From contig NCGJ01000005.1 in assembly GCA_002281555.1 (NCBI GenBank), positions 124,001-188,000 of the forward strand: a DNA stretch of 64,000 nt, given 5' to 3'. The notes below the pieces were generated by a model. It had not been told where the DNA came from and made no database searches. It saw only the letters and a list, made by a program, of their open reading frames with translations. A program made the translations under genes and the position numbers. Every line of letters begins with the position of its first letter. Within the stretch, counting starts at the first letter, position 1. Source of the stretch: Hydrogenophilales bacterium 28-61-23. Lineage in GTDB: Bacteria; Pseudomonadota; Gammaproteobacteria; Burkholderiales; Thiobacillaceae. This document shows positions 35,816 to 45,560 of this stretch, piece by piece.

Positions 35816-37372
35816 ATGAAAAGGCCCTCCTCCACATTGGTTCCGGTGATCGCCGGCTTCAGCGTCATGTTGCTGCTTCTGCTGGCGGTGACGACCATCG
35901 GCGTGACCCATATCCGGCTGCTCAGCAACCAGCTCAGCGCGATCGTGTCCGAACGCAATCAGAAATCGGAGTACGCCGCCACCATGCACGGCATGCATGA
36001 AGCCCGGTTCCAGGCACTGATGCTGGCCAGCAGTCTGGACGACGCTTTTTTGCGCGACGAAGAAATCATGCGCTTCTCGCGCATGGCGACCGAATTCATC
36101 AGGGTGCGCGATCGTTTTCTGGCTTTGCCGCTGGATGCGGCCGAACGCACGCTCTGGGAAGCGATGCGCGGCGAGGTCCGTCAAACAGAACTACATGCCA
36201 ACCACGTTTTCGAACTGCTCCAGTCCAACCGGCTTGCCCAGGCGCGGAACTACATCAGGACCGAGCTCACGCCGCATCAGCTGCGCATGATGCAAGGCTG
36301 GGATCAACTGCTCGAACTGCAACGCGTCAAGAACCGGCAAGCGCTGGTTCAGGCCCATGCCGCGCGTGACCGCGCTCAAAACCTCGCCATCGCGCTTTCC
36401 GCCGCCGCGATGGTGGTCGGTTTGATCATCGCGGTATTCGTCGTGCGCCTGAGCAGGCGCCAGGAAAAAGACCTGTTCGAAGAGAAGGAACGCGCGCAGA
36501 TCACCTTGCAGTCCATCAGCGATGCGGTCATCCGTATCGACGAAAACCTGCGCATCCGTTACCTCAACCCGGTCGCCGAACATCTGACCGGCAAGTCGTC
36601 GCGCGAGGCGATGGGCAAACCGATCGGCGAAATATTGCGCCTGTTCGAAAAAGAAGGCCGACAGGAAATCAGCGTCCGCATCGGCCAGGAAGCCCTGCGC
36701 GGCACGCCCATCACATTGCCGCCCGCCACGGGTCTGACCTCGGCGCTAGGCATGGATTTCGAGCTCGAAGGCATCTGTTCGCCGATCCACACCCCCGAAG
36801 GCGAAACCATCGGCGCCGTACTGGTGTTGCGCGATGTCACCGAAGCACGCGAAATGCAGCGCAAACTGCTTTGGCAAGCCAACCATGACGACCTGACCGG
36901 ATTGATCAATCGGCGCGCTTTTGAGGAAAAGCTTGCGCGCGCCCTGTCCAGCAAACGCGCCGCCGAATTCCCCACCTCGATTCTGTTCATCGACCTCGAC
37001 CGCTTCAATCACGTCAACGACAGCGCCGGCCATGCCGCCGGCGACGAGCTGTTAAGGCAGCTGAGCCGCCTGATGCTGTCCCGTATGCGCGAAGTGGATC
37101 TGCTCGCGCGCCTGGGCGGCGACGAATTCGCGGTCATGCTGGTGTCTTGTCCGGCCTCGGTATCGGAAAAAATTGCTCATCTGTTGCAGGAAAGCATCGA
37201 CGACTTCCGCTTCACCTGGGAAGGCAAGCATTACCAGGTCGGCGCCAACATCGGCGTGGTTCACGTCCCGCCGCACTGGGCCAACCTCGAAGAATGTCTG
37301 GCCGCCGCCGATGCCGCCCGCCAAAAAGCCAAGCTGCATGGCCATATTGAAATCGTGCTTCACCCGCAATGA
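35816..37372 (+). CDS. Membrane diguanylate cyclase with PAS domain
   Basis: 518 residues. TM1 at about 8-30, a helical periplasmic sensor of about 160 residues, and TM2 at about 190-212. A PAS domain follows (ISDAVIRIDENLRIRYLNPVAEHLTG). The GGDEF domain starts near 355 (HDDLTGLINRRAFEEKLARAL) and has the active site RLGGDEFAVML. The inhibitory site REVD lies exactly five residues before GGDEF, so product inhibition by c-di-GMP is expected. It makes c-di-GMP in response to an unknown periplasmic signal. No EAL domain. Its neighbours do not reveal the signal. Confidence 0.93.
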   Translation: MKRPSSTLVPVIAGFSVMLLLLLAVTTIGVTHIRLLSNQLSAIVSERNQKSEYAATMHGMHEARFQALMLASSLDDAFLRDEEIMRFSRMATEFIRVRDRFLALPLDAAERTLWEAMRGEVRQTELHANHVFELLQSNRLAQARNYIRTELTPHQLRMMQGWDQLLELQRVKNRQALVQAHAARDRAQNLAIALSAAAMVVGLIIAVFVVRLSRRQEKDLFEEKERAQITLQSISDAVIRIDENLRIRYLNPVAEHLTGKSSREAMGKPIGEILRLFEKEGRQEISVRIGQEALRGTPITLPPATGLTSALGMDFELEGICSPIHTPEGETIGAVLVLRDVTEAREMQRKLLWQANHDDLTGLINRRAFEEKLARALSSKRAAEFPTSILFIDLDRFNHVNDSAGHAAGDELLRQLSRLMLSRMREVDLLARLGGDEFAVMLVSCPASVSEKIAHLLQESIDDFRFTWEGKHYQVGANIGVVHVPPHWANLEECLAAADAARQKAKLHGHIEIVLHPQ

Positions 37373-37382
37373 GGGCGCGCAA

Positions 37383-37865
37383 ATGAACAAACTCATGCAG
37401 CAATTCCAAACACTGCTGACCAGCCTCGATAGCGCCGGCGATTGGCTGGCGCCGCTGGTCCTGCGCCTGATCCTGGCCAAGGAGTTCTGGGATGCCGGCA
37501 TGGCAAAACTGAACGGCAACAACTGGCTGATCGACATTCAGAGCCAGATTCCATTCCCGTTCAGCCTGCTGTCGCCCGAGATCGGCTGGCATCTCGTCAC
37601 CGCATTCGAAATCATCGGCCCGGTGGCCTTGGTCATCGGCCTGGGCACGCGTTTTTTCGCCGCGTCCCTGTCGCTACTGATCCTGGTCGCCATCGCCACC
37701 GTCCATGTCGGGCACGGCTACACGATCAGCGAAGGGGGTTGGAAACTCCCCCTGCTCCACCTCGCGATGCTCTTGCCGCTGATCTTGTCCGGCCCGGGAA
37801 AACTCAGCCTGGACCATTGGCTGCGCCAGCGATTCGCGCAGACAGAACGCCGCCTGTGGTCATAA
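37383..37865 (+). CDS. DoxX family membrane protein
   Basis: 160 residues, four hydrophobic helices. The DoxX-type pattern has LVLRLILAKEFWDAGMAKLNG near the first helix and HLAMLLPLILSGPGKLSLDHWL at the end. DoxX proteins are integral membrane proteins sometimes linked to redox stress; no specific role is clear here. It starts 10 nt after the cyclase stop and ends 4 nt before glk, suggesting one transcript. Confidence 0.85.
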   Translation: MNKLMQQFQTLLTSLDSAGDWLAPLVLRLILAKEFWDAGMAKLNGNNWLIDIQSQIPFPFSLLSPEIGWHLVTAFEIIGPVALVIGLGTRFFAASLSLLILVAIATVHVGHGYTISEGGWKLPLLHLAMLLPLILSGPGKLSLDHWLRQRFAQTERRLWS

Positions 37866-37869
37866 AACG

Positions 37870-38850
37870 ATGCATATCCTCGTAGGCGACCTCGGCGGCA
37901 CCCATACGCGACTGGCGCTGGCCGAACTCGACACCGGCCGGGTCGGCCTGGCGCGCGTGGCCCGCTACATCAACAGCGAACATGCCGACCTGAACGCCAT
38001 CCTCGCCCATTTCCTGGCCGCGGGCGGCGCAGCGGGCGAACTGGCCTGCTGCCTCGCCGTCGCCGGCCCGACCGATGGCCTCAGCGTGCAATTCACCAAT
38101 CTCGACTGGCGCATCGAAACCGCCGCGCTGACGACGCAATTCGGTTTTGCCGATTGCCGTTTGATCAACGATTTCGCCGCTATCGGCTGGGGCCTCAATA
38201 CGCTCGCGCCGGACGCGCTTGCCACGCTGCAAAGCGGCCAAGCGCTTGCCGGCGCCGCGGTCGCGCTCGGCGCCGGCACCGGTCTCGGCGTCAGCCTGTG
38301 CGTCTGGCGCGACGATCACTATCGACCGTTGCCGTCCGAAGGCGGCCATGTCGCTTTTGCGCCTTGCAACGCCGAGCAGGATCGCCTGCTCGCCCATCTG
38401 CGTCCGCTCTACGGTCGGGTTTCGGTCGAGCGCATCCTGTCCGGCCCCGGCCTGCTCGACCTGTTCCGCTTCTGCCTGCGCGAAGCCGGACGAGACAACA
38501 GCCCACTGCTGGAAAGCCCCCATCCGGCGGCGGCGATCAGCCAGGCCGGACTGGATCGAACCGATCCCGCCGCGCTGCATTGCTTACACCTGTTCGCCGA
38601 GATTTACGGCCAGACCGCTGGCGACTGGGCGCTGGCTACGCAAGCGCGCGGCGGCATTTTCCTGGCCGGCGGCATCGCGCCCAAACTGCTGCCGGTGCTG
38701 CAAAGCAGCGTATTTCTGGACGCCTTCAACCGCAAGGGACGCTACAGCGCCTGGATGTCCAGCGTGCCGGTATCGGTCATCCTCGACCCGGATATCGGCC
38801 TCAAGGGCGCCGCCTTCGCGGCCAGCAACCTGGGCGCTCATTTCCGGTAA
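37870..38850 (+). CDS. glk: Glucokinase
   Basis: 326 residues of the Glk family: phosphate motif VGDLGGTHTRLALAEL, FTNLDWRIE with LINDFAAIGWGLN, adenosine-side VALGAGTGLGVSLCVW, and C-terminal GGIFLAGGIAPKLLPVL. It phosphorylates glucose with ATP. The 3' end overlaps the next, convergent gene by 13 nt. Full length compared with E. coli Glk (321 aa). Confidence 0.93.
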   Translation: MHILVGDLGGTHTRLALAELDTGRVGLARVARYINSEHADLNAILAHFLAAGGAAGELACCLAVAGPTDGLSVQFTNLDWRIETAALTTQFGFADCRLINDFAAIGWGLNTLAPDALATLQSGQALAGAAVALGAGTGLGVSLCVWRDDHYRPLPSEGGHVAFAPCNAEQDRLLAHLRPLYGRVSVERILSGPGLLDLFRFCLREAGRDNSPLLESPHPAAAISQAGLDRTDPAALHCLHLFAEIYGQTAGDWALATQARGGIFLAGGIAPKLLPVLQSSVFLDAFNRKGRYSAWMSSVPVSVILDPDIGLKGAAFAASNLGAHFR

Positions 38851-40061
38851 AGCGTCAACCCGGCGATGCGCGCCTCGATTTGCTCGACCATCTTCCGGTA
38901 GGCCGGCTGGCCCACGCCGCCGTAACGACGCTGAAACTCGGCCTGGGGCATGTATTCCGGCAAATCGCGCACGTTCGGAAAAAACGCTTGGGCATCGCCA
39001 ATGCCGGCAAGCCGCTTTTGCATCTTCAACGCCGACGCGCGCGAACGGGTGCTGGCCTCGCCCAGGCGCGAACCGGCCCGATCCGCCGCCAGATCGTTGA
39101 AGGAAAAGCCGCTGCCGCCCTGGGCATCTTTCAACTCCTTGTACAGCCCGGCCATTTCCGACAAGCCCTCGCCACCGGTCGCGGCCAGGAAAGCGGACAA
39201 GGCAAAGTGTTGTGAAAAATCTTCGCGCCCGGCGAGCTTGATGCCGGTATGCCGATCCACTTTGACCATGCCGCGACGCGACAGCAGTCGGCCGCCCAAG
39301 GTCATTTCCGCCAAGCAGGTCAAAGCGGCTCGATTCTCGATGATCGGGTCATTCTTGGCGGAACGCGTTTGTGCCAAGGCAAAAGCCTCACCGAGCAGAA
39401 CCGAAAACTCGCCGCCGCCGACCTGGCTCAGACGCTTCCGGTAGGCCGACAAGGTCGTTTCATCGACGCCCAGCGCGACCGCCTGGTTCATCGCTTTTTC
39501 CAGCGCCGCGCCGCGCCAGGTAAAGCGCAACGCCAGCGTCTGGCCGGAGATTTGCGCACTATTCAGCATTGTGGCGACGGCGGCCAACTCGGCCGCATAG
39601 GCTGAACGGGCCAGGCCCCAGATCAGCAGATCGCCCGCCATATTGGCCGGCACAACCAGCTTGCCGATGCGCAACTTCTCGGGTTTCAACAGTGCATCCC
39701 CGGAAGCCATGGCCAACTCCAGGTTGACGTATCGGCGCGGCCCCGGCGCGGGCAGCGGCAAACTGACGCGCACGATCAACTGCGACAGCACGATCTGCGC
39801 ACTGGCGCTGCCATGGGCCAGACGGTGCGCCAGATAATTGACCCCCGTGTCGAGATCGGATGCCGGCAACGCCAGTTGTCTGACCTCGCCCTCCTGCATG
39901 CGACGCAAGCCAAGCGAATCGACGATGGCCTTGCCGCGATCCAGATCGGCCATGCTGACCTGCACCGAGCGACTGACTATCGGCTTCGCATCGGTAACGG
40001 TAAAGAACAAGCCAAGCACCAGCAAAACCGACAGCACCAGCAACAAGAACAACCCGCGCAT
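38838..40061 (-). CDS. Uncharacterised membrane-anchored protein
   Basis: 407 residues from ATG 40061 ([22 protein letters not shown]), one N-terminal helix, then a large exported domain. It has no Cys-rich motif or enzyme signature I recognise. The C-terminal part is helical (EASTRSRASALKMQKRLAGIGDAQAFFPNVRDLPEYMPQAEFQRRYG). Its start overlaps the aldolase stop (TGATG), so it is cotranscribed with the mtnA-aldolase genes. A link to that pathway is not evident from the protein. Confidence 0.7.
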   Translation of the reverse strand: MRGLFLLLVLSVLLVLGLFFTVTDAKPIVSRSVQVSMADLDRGKAIVDSLGLRRMQEGEVRQLALPASDLDTGVNYLAHRLAHGSASAQIVLSQLIVRVSLPLPAPGPRRYVNLELAMASGDALLKPEKLRIGKLVVPANMAGDLLIWGLARSAYAAELAAVATMLNSAQISGQTLALRFTWRGAALEKAMNQAVALGVDETTLSAYRKRLSQVGGGEFSVLLGEAFALAQTRSAKNDPIIENRAALTCLAEMTLGGRLLSRRGMVKVDRHTGIKLAGREDFSQHFALSAFLAATGGEGLSEMAGLYKELKDAQGGSGFSFNDLAADRAGSRLGEASTRSRASALKMQKRLAGIGDAQAFFPNVRDLPEYMPQAEFQRRYGGVGQPAYRKMVEQIEARIAGLTLYRK

Positions 40062-40714
40062 CAGGCCCGGCTCCCGTAATCCTTGAATTTCTCCAGCACT
40101 TCCCGCATCTCCGCCTCGCTCAACAACACCGGCTGGCCGACCTGACACGCGTTCAGATACTGGCCGCTCAAGGCTTCGACCTCGCGCGCCAGGGCCAACG
40201 CGGCCGGCAAGCTGCGCCCCCACGCCACCAAGCCATGATTGGCCATCAAACAGGCGCGCCGATCCCGCAAAGCGGCCAGCACCGCATCTGACAGGGCCTG
40301 GGTGCCGAAGGTGGCGTAAGCGGCGCAGCGGATATCGACGCCTCCGGCCATGGCGACCATGTAATGGAACGGCGGAATGTCGCGCCGCAAACAGGCCAGC
40401 GCCACCGCGAACGGCGAATGCGCATGCACCACGGCCTCGGCCTCGGGGAAGGCCGCGTAAATATCGCGATGAAAACGCCATTCGCTGGACGGGCGGCCGG
40501 TTTCCGACACCTCACCGTTCATCTCCATCGCCACCATGTCCGTCGCCGTCAGCGTCGCCATGTCCTGGCCCGACGGCGTGATCAGAAAACCTTCGCTCGA
40601 ACGCGCGCTGACATTGCCGGAGGTGCCTTGATTGAGGCCGCAATGCACGCTTTCGCGCGCCAAGCCGGCCAGCGCCATGCGCAGATTCGGCGCACATAAA
40701 GCCGTTCTGCTCAT
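40061..40714 (-). CDS. Class II aldolase (FucA/MtnB-like)
   Basis: 217 residues. Class II aldolase/adducin fold: [20 protein letters not shown], the [11 protein letters not shown] segment typical of FucA, zinc ligands HAH in [18 protein letters not shown], and a third His in [10 protein letters not shown]. It is adjacent to mtnA, with a 4-nt start/stop overlap. It could be the methylthioribulose-1-phosphate dehydratase MtnB. Alternatively it could be the aldolase of the DHAP shunt, which splits the sugar phosphate into DHAP and a methylthio-aldehyde; the SSEWRFH similarity favours the latter. No other salvage genes (mtnC, mtnD, mtnP) are in the window. Confidence 0.85.
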   Translation of the reverse strand: MSRTALCAPNLRMALAGLARESVHCGLNQGTSGNVSARSSEGFLITPSGQDMATLTATDMVAMEMNGEVSETGRPSSEWRFHRDIYAAFPEAEAVVHAHSPFAVALACLRRDIPPFHYMVAMAGGVDIRCAAYATFGTQALSDAVLAALRDRRACLMANHGLVAWGRSLPAALALAREVEALSGQYLNACQVGQPVLLSEAEMREVLEKFKDYGSRA

Positions 40715-41805
40715 CGCGACCGCACCCCCGCCCGGTCGGCGAACATCGTCGCCAGGGCGGCGCGCCCCGCGCCACAGACGCCGCGTTCGGTGATGAAGCC
40801 GGTAATCAGTCGAGCCGGCGTGACATCGAAGGCCGGATTCGCGGCGGCGCTGCCGGCCGGCGTCAAACGTACCGAGACGACCTGGCCGTCGGCGGCACGG
40901 CCCTGAATGCAGGCGACTTCCTCCGGATCGCGCTCCTCGATCGGAATCTCGCCGCCATCGGCCAGATTGAAGTCGATGCTCGGCCCGGGCGCGGCGACGT
41001 AAAACGGCACGCCGTTGTCGAACGCCGCCAAGGCTTTCAGATATGTGCCGATCTTGTTGGCGACATCGCCGTTGGCCGCGACGCGGTCGGTGCCGACGAT
41101 GCAGATATCGACCTTGCCATGCTGCATCAGATGGCCGCCGGCGTTGTCGGCGATAACGCGATGCGCGATGCCGGCCTGCCCCAGTTCCCAGGCGGTCAGG
41201 CTGGCGCCCTGGTTGCGCGGTCGGGTTTCGTCGACCCAGACATGCACATCCAGCCCCGCTTCCGCCGCCGCGTAGATCGGCGCCAGCGCGGTGCCCCAAT
41301 CGACCGTCGCCAGCCAGCCGGCATTGCAATGGGTCAGGATGTTGATCGGGCCGGCTTTTTTCGCGCCAATCGCTCGCAGCAGCTCGAGCCCATGCTGGCC
41401 GATGGCCCGGTTCTGCGCCACATCCTCTTCGCAAATCGCGCTCGCTTCCGCCCAGGCCGCCTCGACCCGCCCGGCCAAAGGCAACGGCAACAAGCGGGCC
41501 AGCATGCGTTGCACCGCCCAATGCAGGTTGACCGCCGTCGGGCGGGTCGCGATGAGTCGGTCGGCCGCGGTGCGCAACGCGGCATCGCCGGCATCTTCCA
41601 GCGCGGCGAGCACCAGGCCATAGGCCGCGGTCGCCCCGATCAGCGGCGCGCCGCGTACCCGCATCACGGCAATCGCCTCGGCGGCATCGCCCAGCGTGAC
41701 CAGACGCTTTAGCGTCCATTCGTACGGCAAGCGGGTTTGATCGATGATTTCAACCGCGTCATCGAGACGCCGGATGGTGCGGGTCGGGGTTCCGGAAATA
41801 AGCAT
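40711..41805 (-). CDS. mtnA: Methylthioribose-1-phosphate isomerase MtnA
   Basis: 364 residues from ATG 41805 ([30 protein letters not shown]). MtnA/eIF2B-alpha family with [38 protein letters not shown] (catalytic Cys), [18 protein letters not shown] and [20 protein letters not shown] (catalytic Asp). It isomerises methylthioribose-1-phosphate to the ribulose form in methylthioadenosine salvage. Coupled to the downstream aldolase gene. Divergent from ubiJ. Confidence 0.95.
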   Translation of the reverse strand: MLISGTPTRTIRRLDDAVEIIDQTRLPYEWTLKRLVTLGDAAEAIAVMRVRGAPLIGATAAYGLVLAALEDAGDAALRTAADRLIATRPTAVNLHWAVQRMLARLLPLPLAGRVEAAWAEASAICEEDVAQNRAIGQHGLELLRAIGAKKAGPINILTHCNAGWLATVDWGTALAPIYAAAEAGLDVHVWVDETRPRNQGASLTAWELGQAGIAHRVIADNAGGHLMQHGKVDICIVGTDRVAANGDVANKIGTYLKALAAFDNGVPFYVAAPGPSIDFNLADGGEIPIEERDPEEVACIQGRAADGQVVSVRLTPAGSAAANPAFDVTPARLITGFITERGVCGAGRAALATMFADRAGVRSR

Positions 41806-41871
41806 GGGGTTCCTTAGGGTTCGGCGGGTGGTTCGTCTCTCCGGCGGGATTATCCGGGATAAAATCCGGCC

Positions 41872-42462
41872 ATGCTCCGCGCCTTCCCTGAAAGCCCTCT
41901 CGCCGCCGCCCTCAATGCCTTGCTCGACGCCCAACCCGGCGCGTTGACCCGGCTGCAACGCCACTGCGGCAAGACACTGCGCCTGGCGCTGCCGGCATTG
42001 CCGCTGAATCTGATGCTGGATGAAAGCGGCCGCTTTCATCCGGCCACCGAGGCAAGCGAGACCGAACCGGTATTGATCCTGACCTTTCTGCCCGGCGCGC
42101 TGCCGCTGCTGCTCAGCGGCGGCAGACTGGCCGACCTGTTCCGCATCGAAGGCGACGGGCTGTTCGCCAACGATCTTTCCGGCGCGCTGGCCGAATTCGA
42201 CTGGGTGCTCGCCCTGCGTCCCTATCTGGGCGACATCGTCGCCAGCCGGGTCGATCAATTCCTGCGCGGCATCCTTTCCTGGCGCGAACAAGCCCACGAC
42301 GCCATTGGCCGCAATCTGGCCGAATACGCCGTCCACGAACAAGCCATGCTGGCCGAACCGCATGCCGCGCGCGCGTTCATCGGCGAAGTCGATGCGCTGC
42401 GCGCCGATGTGGATCGGCTCGAAGCGCGCCTGCGTTTGCTAGAAACAAAGCCGCAAGCCTGA
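41872..42462 (+). CDS. ubiJ: Ubiquinone biosynthesis accessory factor UbiJ
   Basis: 196 residues with an N-terminal SCP2-like lipid-binding domain ([39 protein letters not shown]) and a C-terminal helical tail ([19 protein letters not shown]). UbiJ organises the soluble Ubi complex that handles hydrophobic intermediates. The stop overlaps the ubiB start, the usual ubiJ-ubiB pairing. ubiE is not adjacent here. Confidence 0.92.
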   Translation: MLRAFPESPLAAALNALLDAQPGALTRLQRHCGKTLRLALPALPLNLMLDESGRFHPATEASETEPVLILTFLPGALPLLLSGGRLADLFRIEGDGLFANDLSGALAEFDWVLALRPYLGDIVASRVDQFLRGILSWREQAHDAIGRNLAEYAVHEQAMLAEPHAARAFIGEVDALRADVDRLEARLRLLETKPQA

Positions 42463-43991
42463 TGTACCTGTTCCGCCTGTTCCGCATTTTTCTCACCGCC
42501 GCGCGTTACGGCCTGGATGAGTTTTTCCTCGGCCACGAGCGCGTCAAGCTGGTGCGCTGGGCGGTCGAGGCGTTATTTTTCTGGCGCGGACTGATCTGGC
42601 CCATGCAGCAACCGCGCGGCGAGCGGTTGCGCCTGGCGCTGGAATCGCTCGGCCCGATTTTCGTCAAATTCGGCCAGATGCTGTCCACCCGGCGCGACAT
42701 GGTTCCGCCCGATATCGCCGACGAACTGGCCAAGCTGCAGGATCGGGTACCGCCGTTCCCGAGCGACCAGGCGCTGGCGGTGATCAAACGCGCCTACGGC
42801 AAGGATGCGAGCGAGGCGTTCGCCGAATTCGACAATATCCCGGTCGCCTCCGCCTCGGTCGCCCAGGTGCATCGGGCGCAGCTGAAATCGGGCGAGAAGG
42901 TCGCCGTGAAGGTGCTGCGCCCCGGCATCCACAAAGTCATCGGCCACGATGTCCAGATTCTCGCTCTCATCGCCAGCCTGATCGAGCGCCTGTGGTACGA
43001 CGGCAAACGCCTGAAGCCGCGCGAGGTGGTCATGGAGTTCGCCAAACACCTGGACGATGAACTGGACCTGATCCGGGAAGCCTCCAATTGTTCCCAGCTG
43101 CGCCGCAATTTCCGCGACTCGCCCCTGCTGGCGGTGCCCGAAGTGCATTGGGATTACTGCACCCCGGAAGTGATGGTGATGACCTGGATGGACGGCATCC
43201 CGATCTCCCAGGTCGACGAACTGCGCCGGCGCGGCGTCGATATCCCGCGTCTGGCCAAGGCCGGGGTGGAAATCTTCTTCACCCAGGTGTTCCGCGACGG
43301 CTTCTTCCATGCCGACATGCACCCCGGCAACATCCTGGTTCAGGACGACGGCAAGTACATCGCGCTCGATTTCGGCATCATGGGCACGCTCAACGAGTCG
43401 GATAAAAACTACCTGGCGCGCAACTTCCTGGCCTTCTTCCGGCGCGACTACCAGAAGGCGGCCATGGCCCATATCGAATCCGGCTGGGTGCCGCCGGACA
43501 CGCCGCCGCAAGACTTCGAAGCCGCCATCCGGGCGGTGTGCGAGCCGGTGTTCGACCGGCCGATCAAGGACATCGCCATCGGCAAGGTGTTGCTGCGCCT
43601 GTTCCAGATCTCGCGCCGCTTCGGCATGGAAATACAGCCGCAACTGGTCATGCTGCAGAAAACCCTGATCAATATCGAAGGCCTCGGCCGCGACCTGGAC
43701 CCGGAACTGGACCTGTGGGCCACCGCCAAACCGTTCCTGGAACGCTGGATGAACGAGCAGATGGGCTGGCGCGGCTGGCTGCGCAGCTTCAAGGAAGAGG
43801 CGCCCTACATCGGCACCATGCTGCCGCAACTGCCGCGCCTGGTACATCGAGCCCTGCGCACCGACCGCCTGGAAAAGGTAGAAGCCGGCCTGGCCGTGAT
43901 GCTGGCGCAGCAACGCGGGCGCAACCGCTGGCTGGCGGTGATTGCGCTGCTGTTGGCGGCGCTGGTGGCGATGAACCTGCCGGGTTCCTGA
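42462..43991 (+). CDS. ubiB: Ubiquinone biosynthesis protein UbiB (ABC1/ADCK kinase-like)
   Basis: 509 residues. KxGQ-type motif [14 protein letters not shown], Ala-rich loop [14 protein letters not shown], catalytic Lys in [26 protein letters not shown] and [10 protein letters not shown]. Two C-terminal hydrophobic segments end in NLPGS. UbiB is a membrane ATPase/kinase-like protein needed for coenzyme Q synthesis, probably for moving precursors. Follows ubiJ with overlap. Full length. Confidence 0.96.
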   Translation: MYLFRLFRIFLTAARYGLDEFFLGHERVKLVRWAVEALFFWRGLIWPMQQPRGERLRLALESLGPIFVKFGQMLSTRRDMVPPDIADELAKLQDRVPPFPSDQALAVIKRAYGKDASEAFAEFDNIPVASASVAQVHRAQLKSGEKVAVKVLRPGIHKVIGHDVQILALIASLIERLWYDGKRLKPREVVMEFAKHLDDELDLIREASNCSQLRRNFRDSPLLAVPEVHWDYCTPEVMVMTWMDGIPISQVDELRRRGVDIPRLAKAGVEIFFTQVFRDGFFHADMHPGNILVQDDGKYIALDFGIMGTLNESDKNYLARNFLAFFRRDYQKAAMAHIESGWVPPDTPPQDFEAAIRAVCEPVFDRPIKDIAIGKVLLRLFQISRRFGMEIQPQLVMLQKTLINIEGLGRDLDPELDLWATAKPFLERWMNEQMGWRGWLRSFKEEAPYIGTMLPQLPRLVHRALRTDRLEKVEAGLAVMLAQQRGRNRWLAVIALLLAALVAMNLPGS

Positions 43992-44060
43992 ACTCCCGTC
44001 GGCAAGCGGGCCAAGCCTGCGGCCCGACCGCCTAAAGCAGGCTGGCTCAGGCAAGCCCGC

Positions 44061-45392
44061 TCAGAAGCTGTGGTTGAAATTCACCCGCACAGTGGCTTGG
44101 CTGTGCCTGGAAGTGATGCCCTGAGCGTTGGTCTGGCTGACTTCCGGCGCCAGTGCAATGGAGGCGGCGACGGTACGGGCCGGGTCCAGCCGACAACCGA
44201 TTCCCAGCGTGTAGTGGCTCTCGACGATGGCCGGGAAGAGCGGATTGAGCGTCGCGTCCGGCACCGGATTGCTGGCATGGTTGTAGCCGACGCGCAGTGC
44301 CACGCTTGGGCTGAGCTTGTACTGCGCGCCCAGGGCGACGACGGTCTGGTCTTTCCAGTTTTGCGGCATGGTGACGTCCAGAACCATACCGTTGGAAATG
44401 AAGTTCATATGGAAATTCGCCATGGCGCCCGACCAGACGATGCGCTTCACGTCGGCGGCCCATGACCAGGGGCCGGCGCCTTCGTAAGCGACGCCCAGGC
44501 CGTAGGTTTCCGGCCACTGGAAGTCGACCACCTTGAGCGTGCCATGCATCGGGCCGCCATTGACCGACAGGGTGGCGTCTTCGGTCTTCATATCGCCCAT
44601 GCGGGTCTTGGCATGGTAGGCGGCGCCCAGCTTCACGCTGTCGCTGACGCGCCAGAGCGCGCCCAGCTTGTAACCCCAACCGTAGGACTTGGCCTTGCCG
44701 GTCATGGCATTGTCGTCGCTGAAGTCGAACCGGGCGTAGTCGATCGGGGCCGGCAACGTCGCCAGCATGCTGCCGCTGACCAGCCCCTGGCCCATCATGC
44801 CGGCCAGCGTCTGGCCGTCCATGTCCATCTGCAGATCCATGCTGCCCCAGACCAGATCCAGTTGACCGGCCAGGATCAAGTCGGCGCGCGCATTCCAGGC
44901 TAGCGGAAACATGACGCGGCCAAAACCGACCTCGGAGCGGATTTCCTGGCCGCTCATCGCGACCGGCGCGCCCAGCGAGCTCAGGCCACCCGCGAACAGC
45001 GTCGAGCCGGCACCGTATTCCGTGCCCATGCCGCCCTGGGCCAGCATGGCGACGCCGTAGCTCAGATCGTCCTGGCGTTTGATCCAGGACACGGTGGGCA
45101 TCCAGTAGGCGGTGCCGTCGGAATCCCGGGAACCGGCCACGGGATGGCTCGCGTTCACATCCGGCATCAACAGGGTCAGGCCCAGCCCGAGATCGCTTTT
45201 GCCAGCCGGCTTCAAACCCAGCGTGGCCGGGTTGTTCATCACCGCCGAGTTACCCGTATCGAAAGCGTAAGCCGTTCCGCCCATGCCACCGGATTTTGCG
45301 CCCCAGGCTTCCATGTTCATGCCGTTGGTGGCATGGGCGCCGAGCACCCAGCCGGTTAGCGCCAACGCGCCGAGCAATTCGAGATTACGCAT
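44061..45392 (-). CDS. Outer membrane transporter, OmpP1/FadL family
   Basis: 443 residues with a signal peptide (about 1-22) before TNGMNMEAWGAKSGGMGGTAYAFDTGNSAVMNNPATLG, the FadL N-terminal plug motif. Beta-strand repeats follow and the protein ends in the outer-membrane terminal Phe (VRVNFNHSF). Imports hydrophobic molecules such as fatty acids or aromatics; the ligand is unknown. Convergent with ubiB and divergent from potA. Confidence 0.9.
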   Translation of the reverse strand: MRNLELLGALALTGWVLGAHATNGMNMEAWGAKSGGMGGTAYAFDTGNSAVMNNPATLGLKPAGKSDLGLGLTLLMPDVNASHPVAGSRDSDGTAYWMPTVSWIKRQDDLSYGVAMLAQGGMGTEYGAGSTLFAGGLSSLGAPVAMSGQEIRSEVGFGRVMFPLAWNARADLILAGQLDLVWGSMDLQMDMDGQTLAGMMGQGLVSGSMLATLPAPIDYARFDFSDDNAMTGKAKSYGWGYKLGALWRVSDSVKLGAAYHAKTRMGDMKTEDATLSVNGGPMHGTLKVVDFQWPETYGLGVAYEGAGPWSWAADVKRIVWSGAMANFHMNFISNGMVLDVTMPQNWKDQTVVALGAQYKLSPSVALRVGYNHASNPVPDATLNPLFPAIVESHYTLGIGCRLDPARTVAASIALAPEVSQTNAQGITSRHSQATVRVNFNHSF

Positions 45393-45560
45393 GATTCCCT
45401 CTGGGTCACCGCCCGGCGCCGGCTTGGCTGGGCAAAATGCCGCGCATTAGAATATATCGAGATTCGAATTGATAGAGTTTTCTGCGCCGTTGACCAATAC
45501 TGGAAACCCGCCAGGGGACTTACCGGATCGGCATCAACCCTTTCTTTCAGGTCGGCAAAC

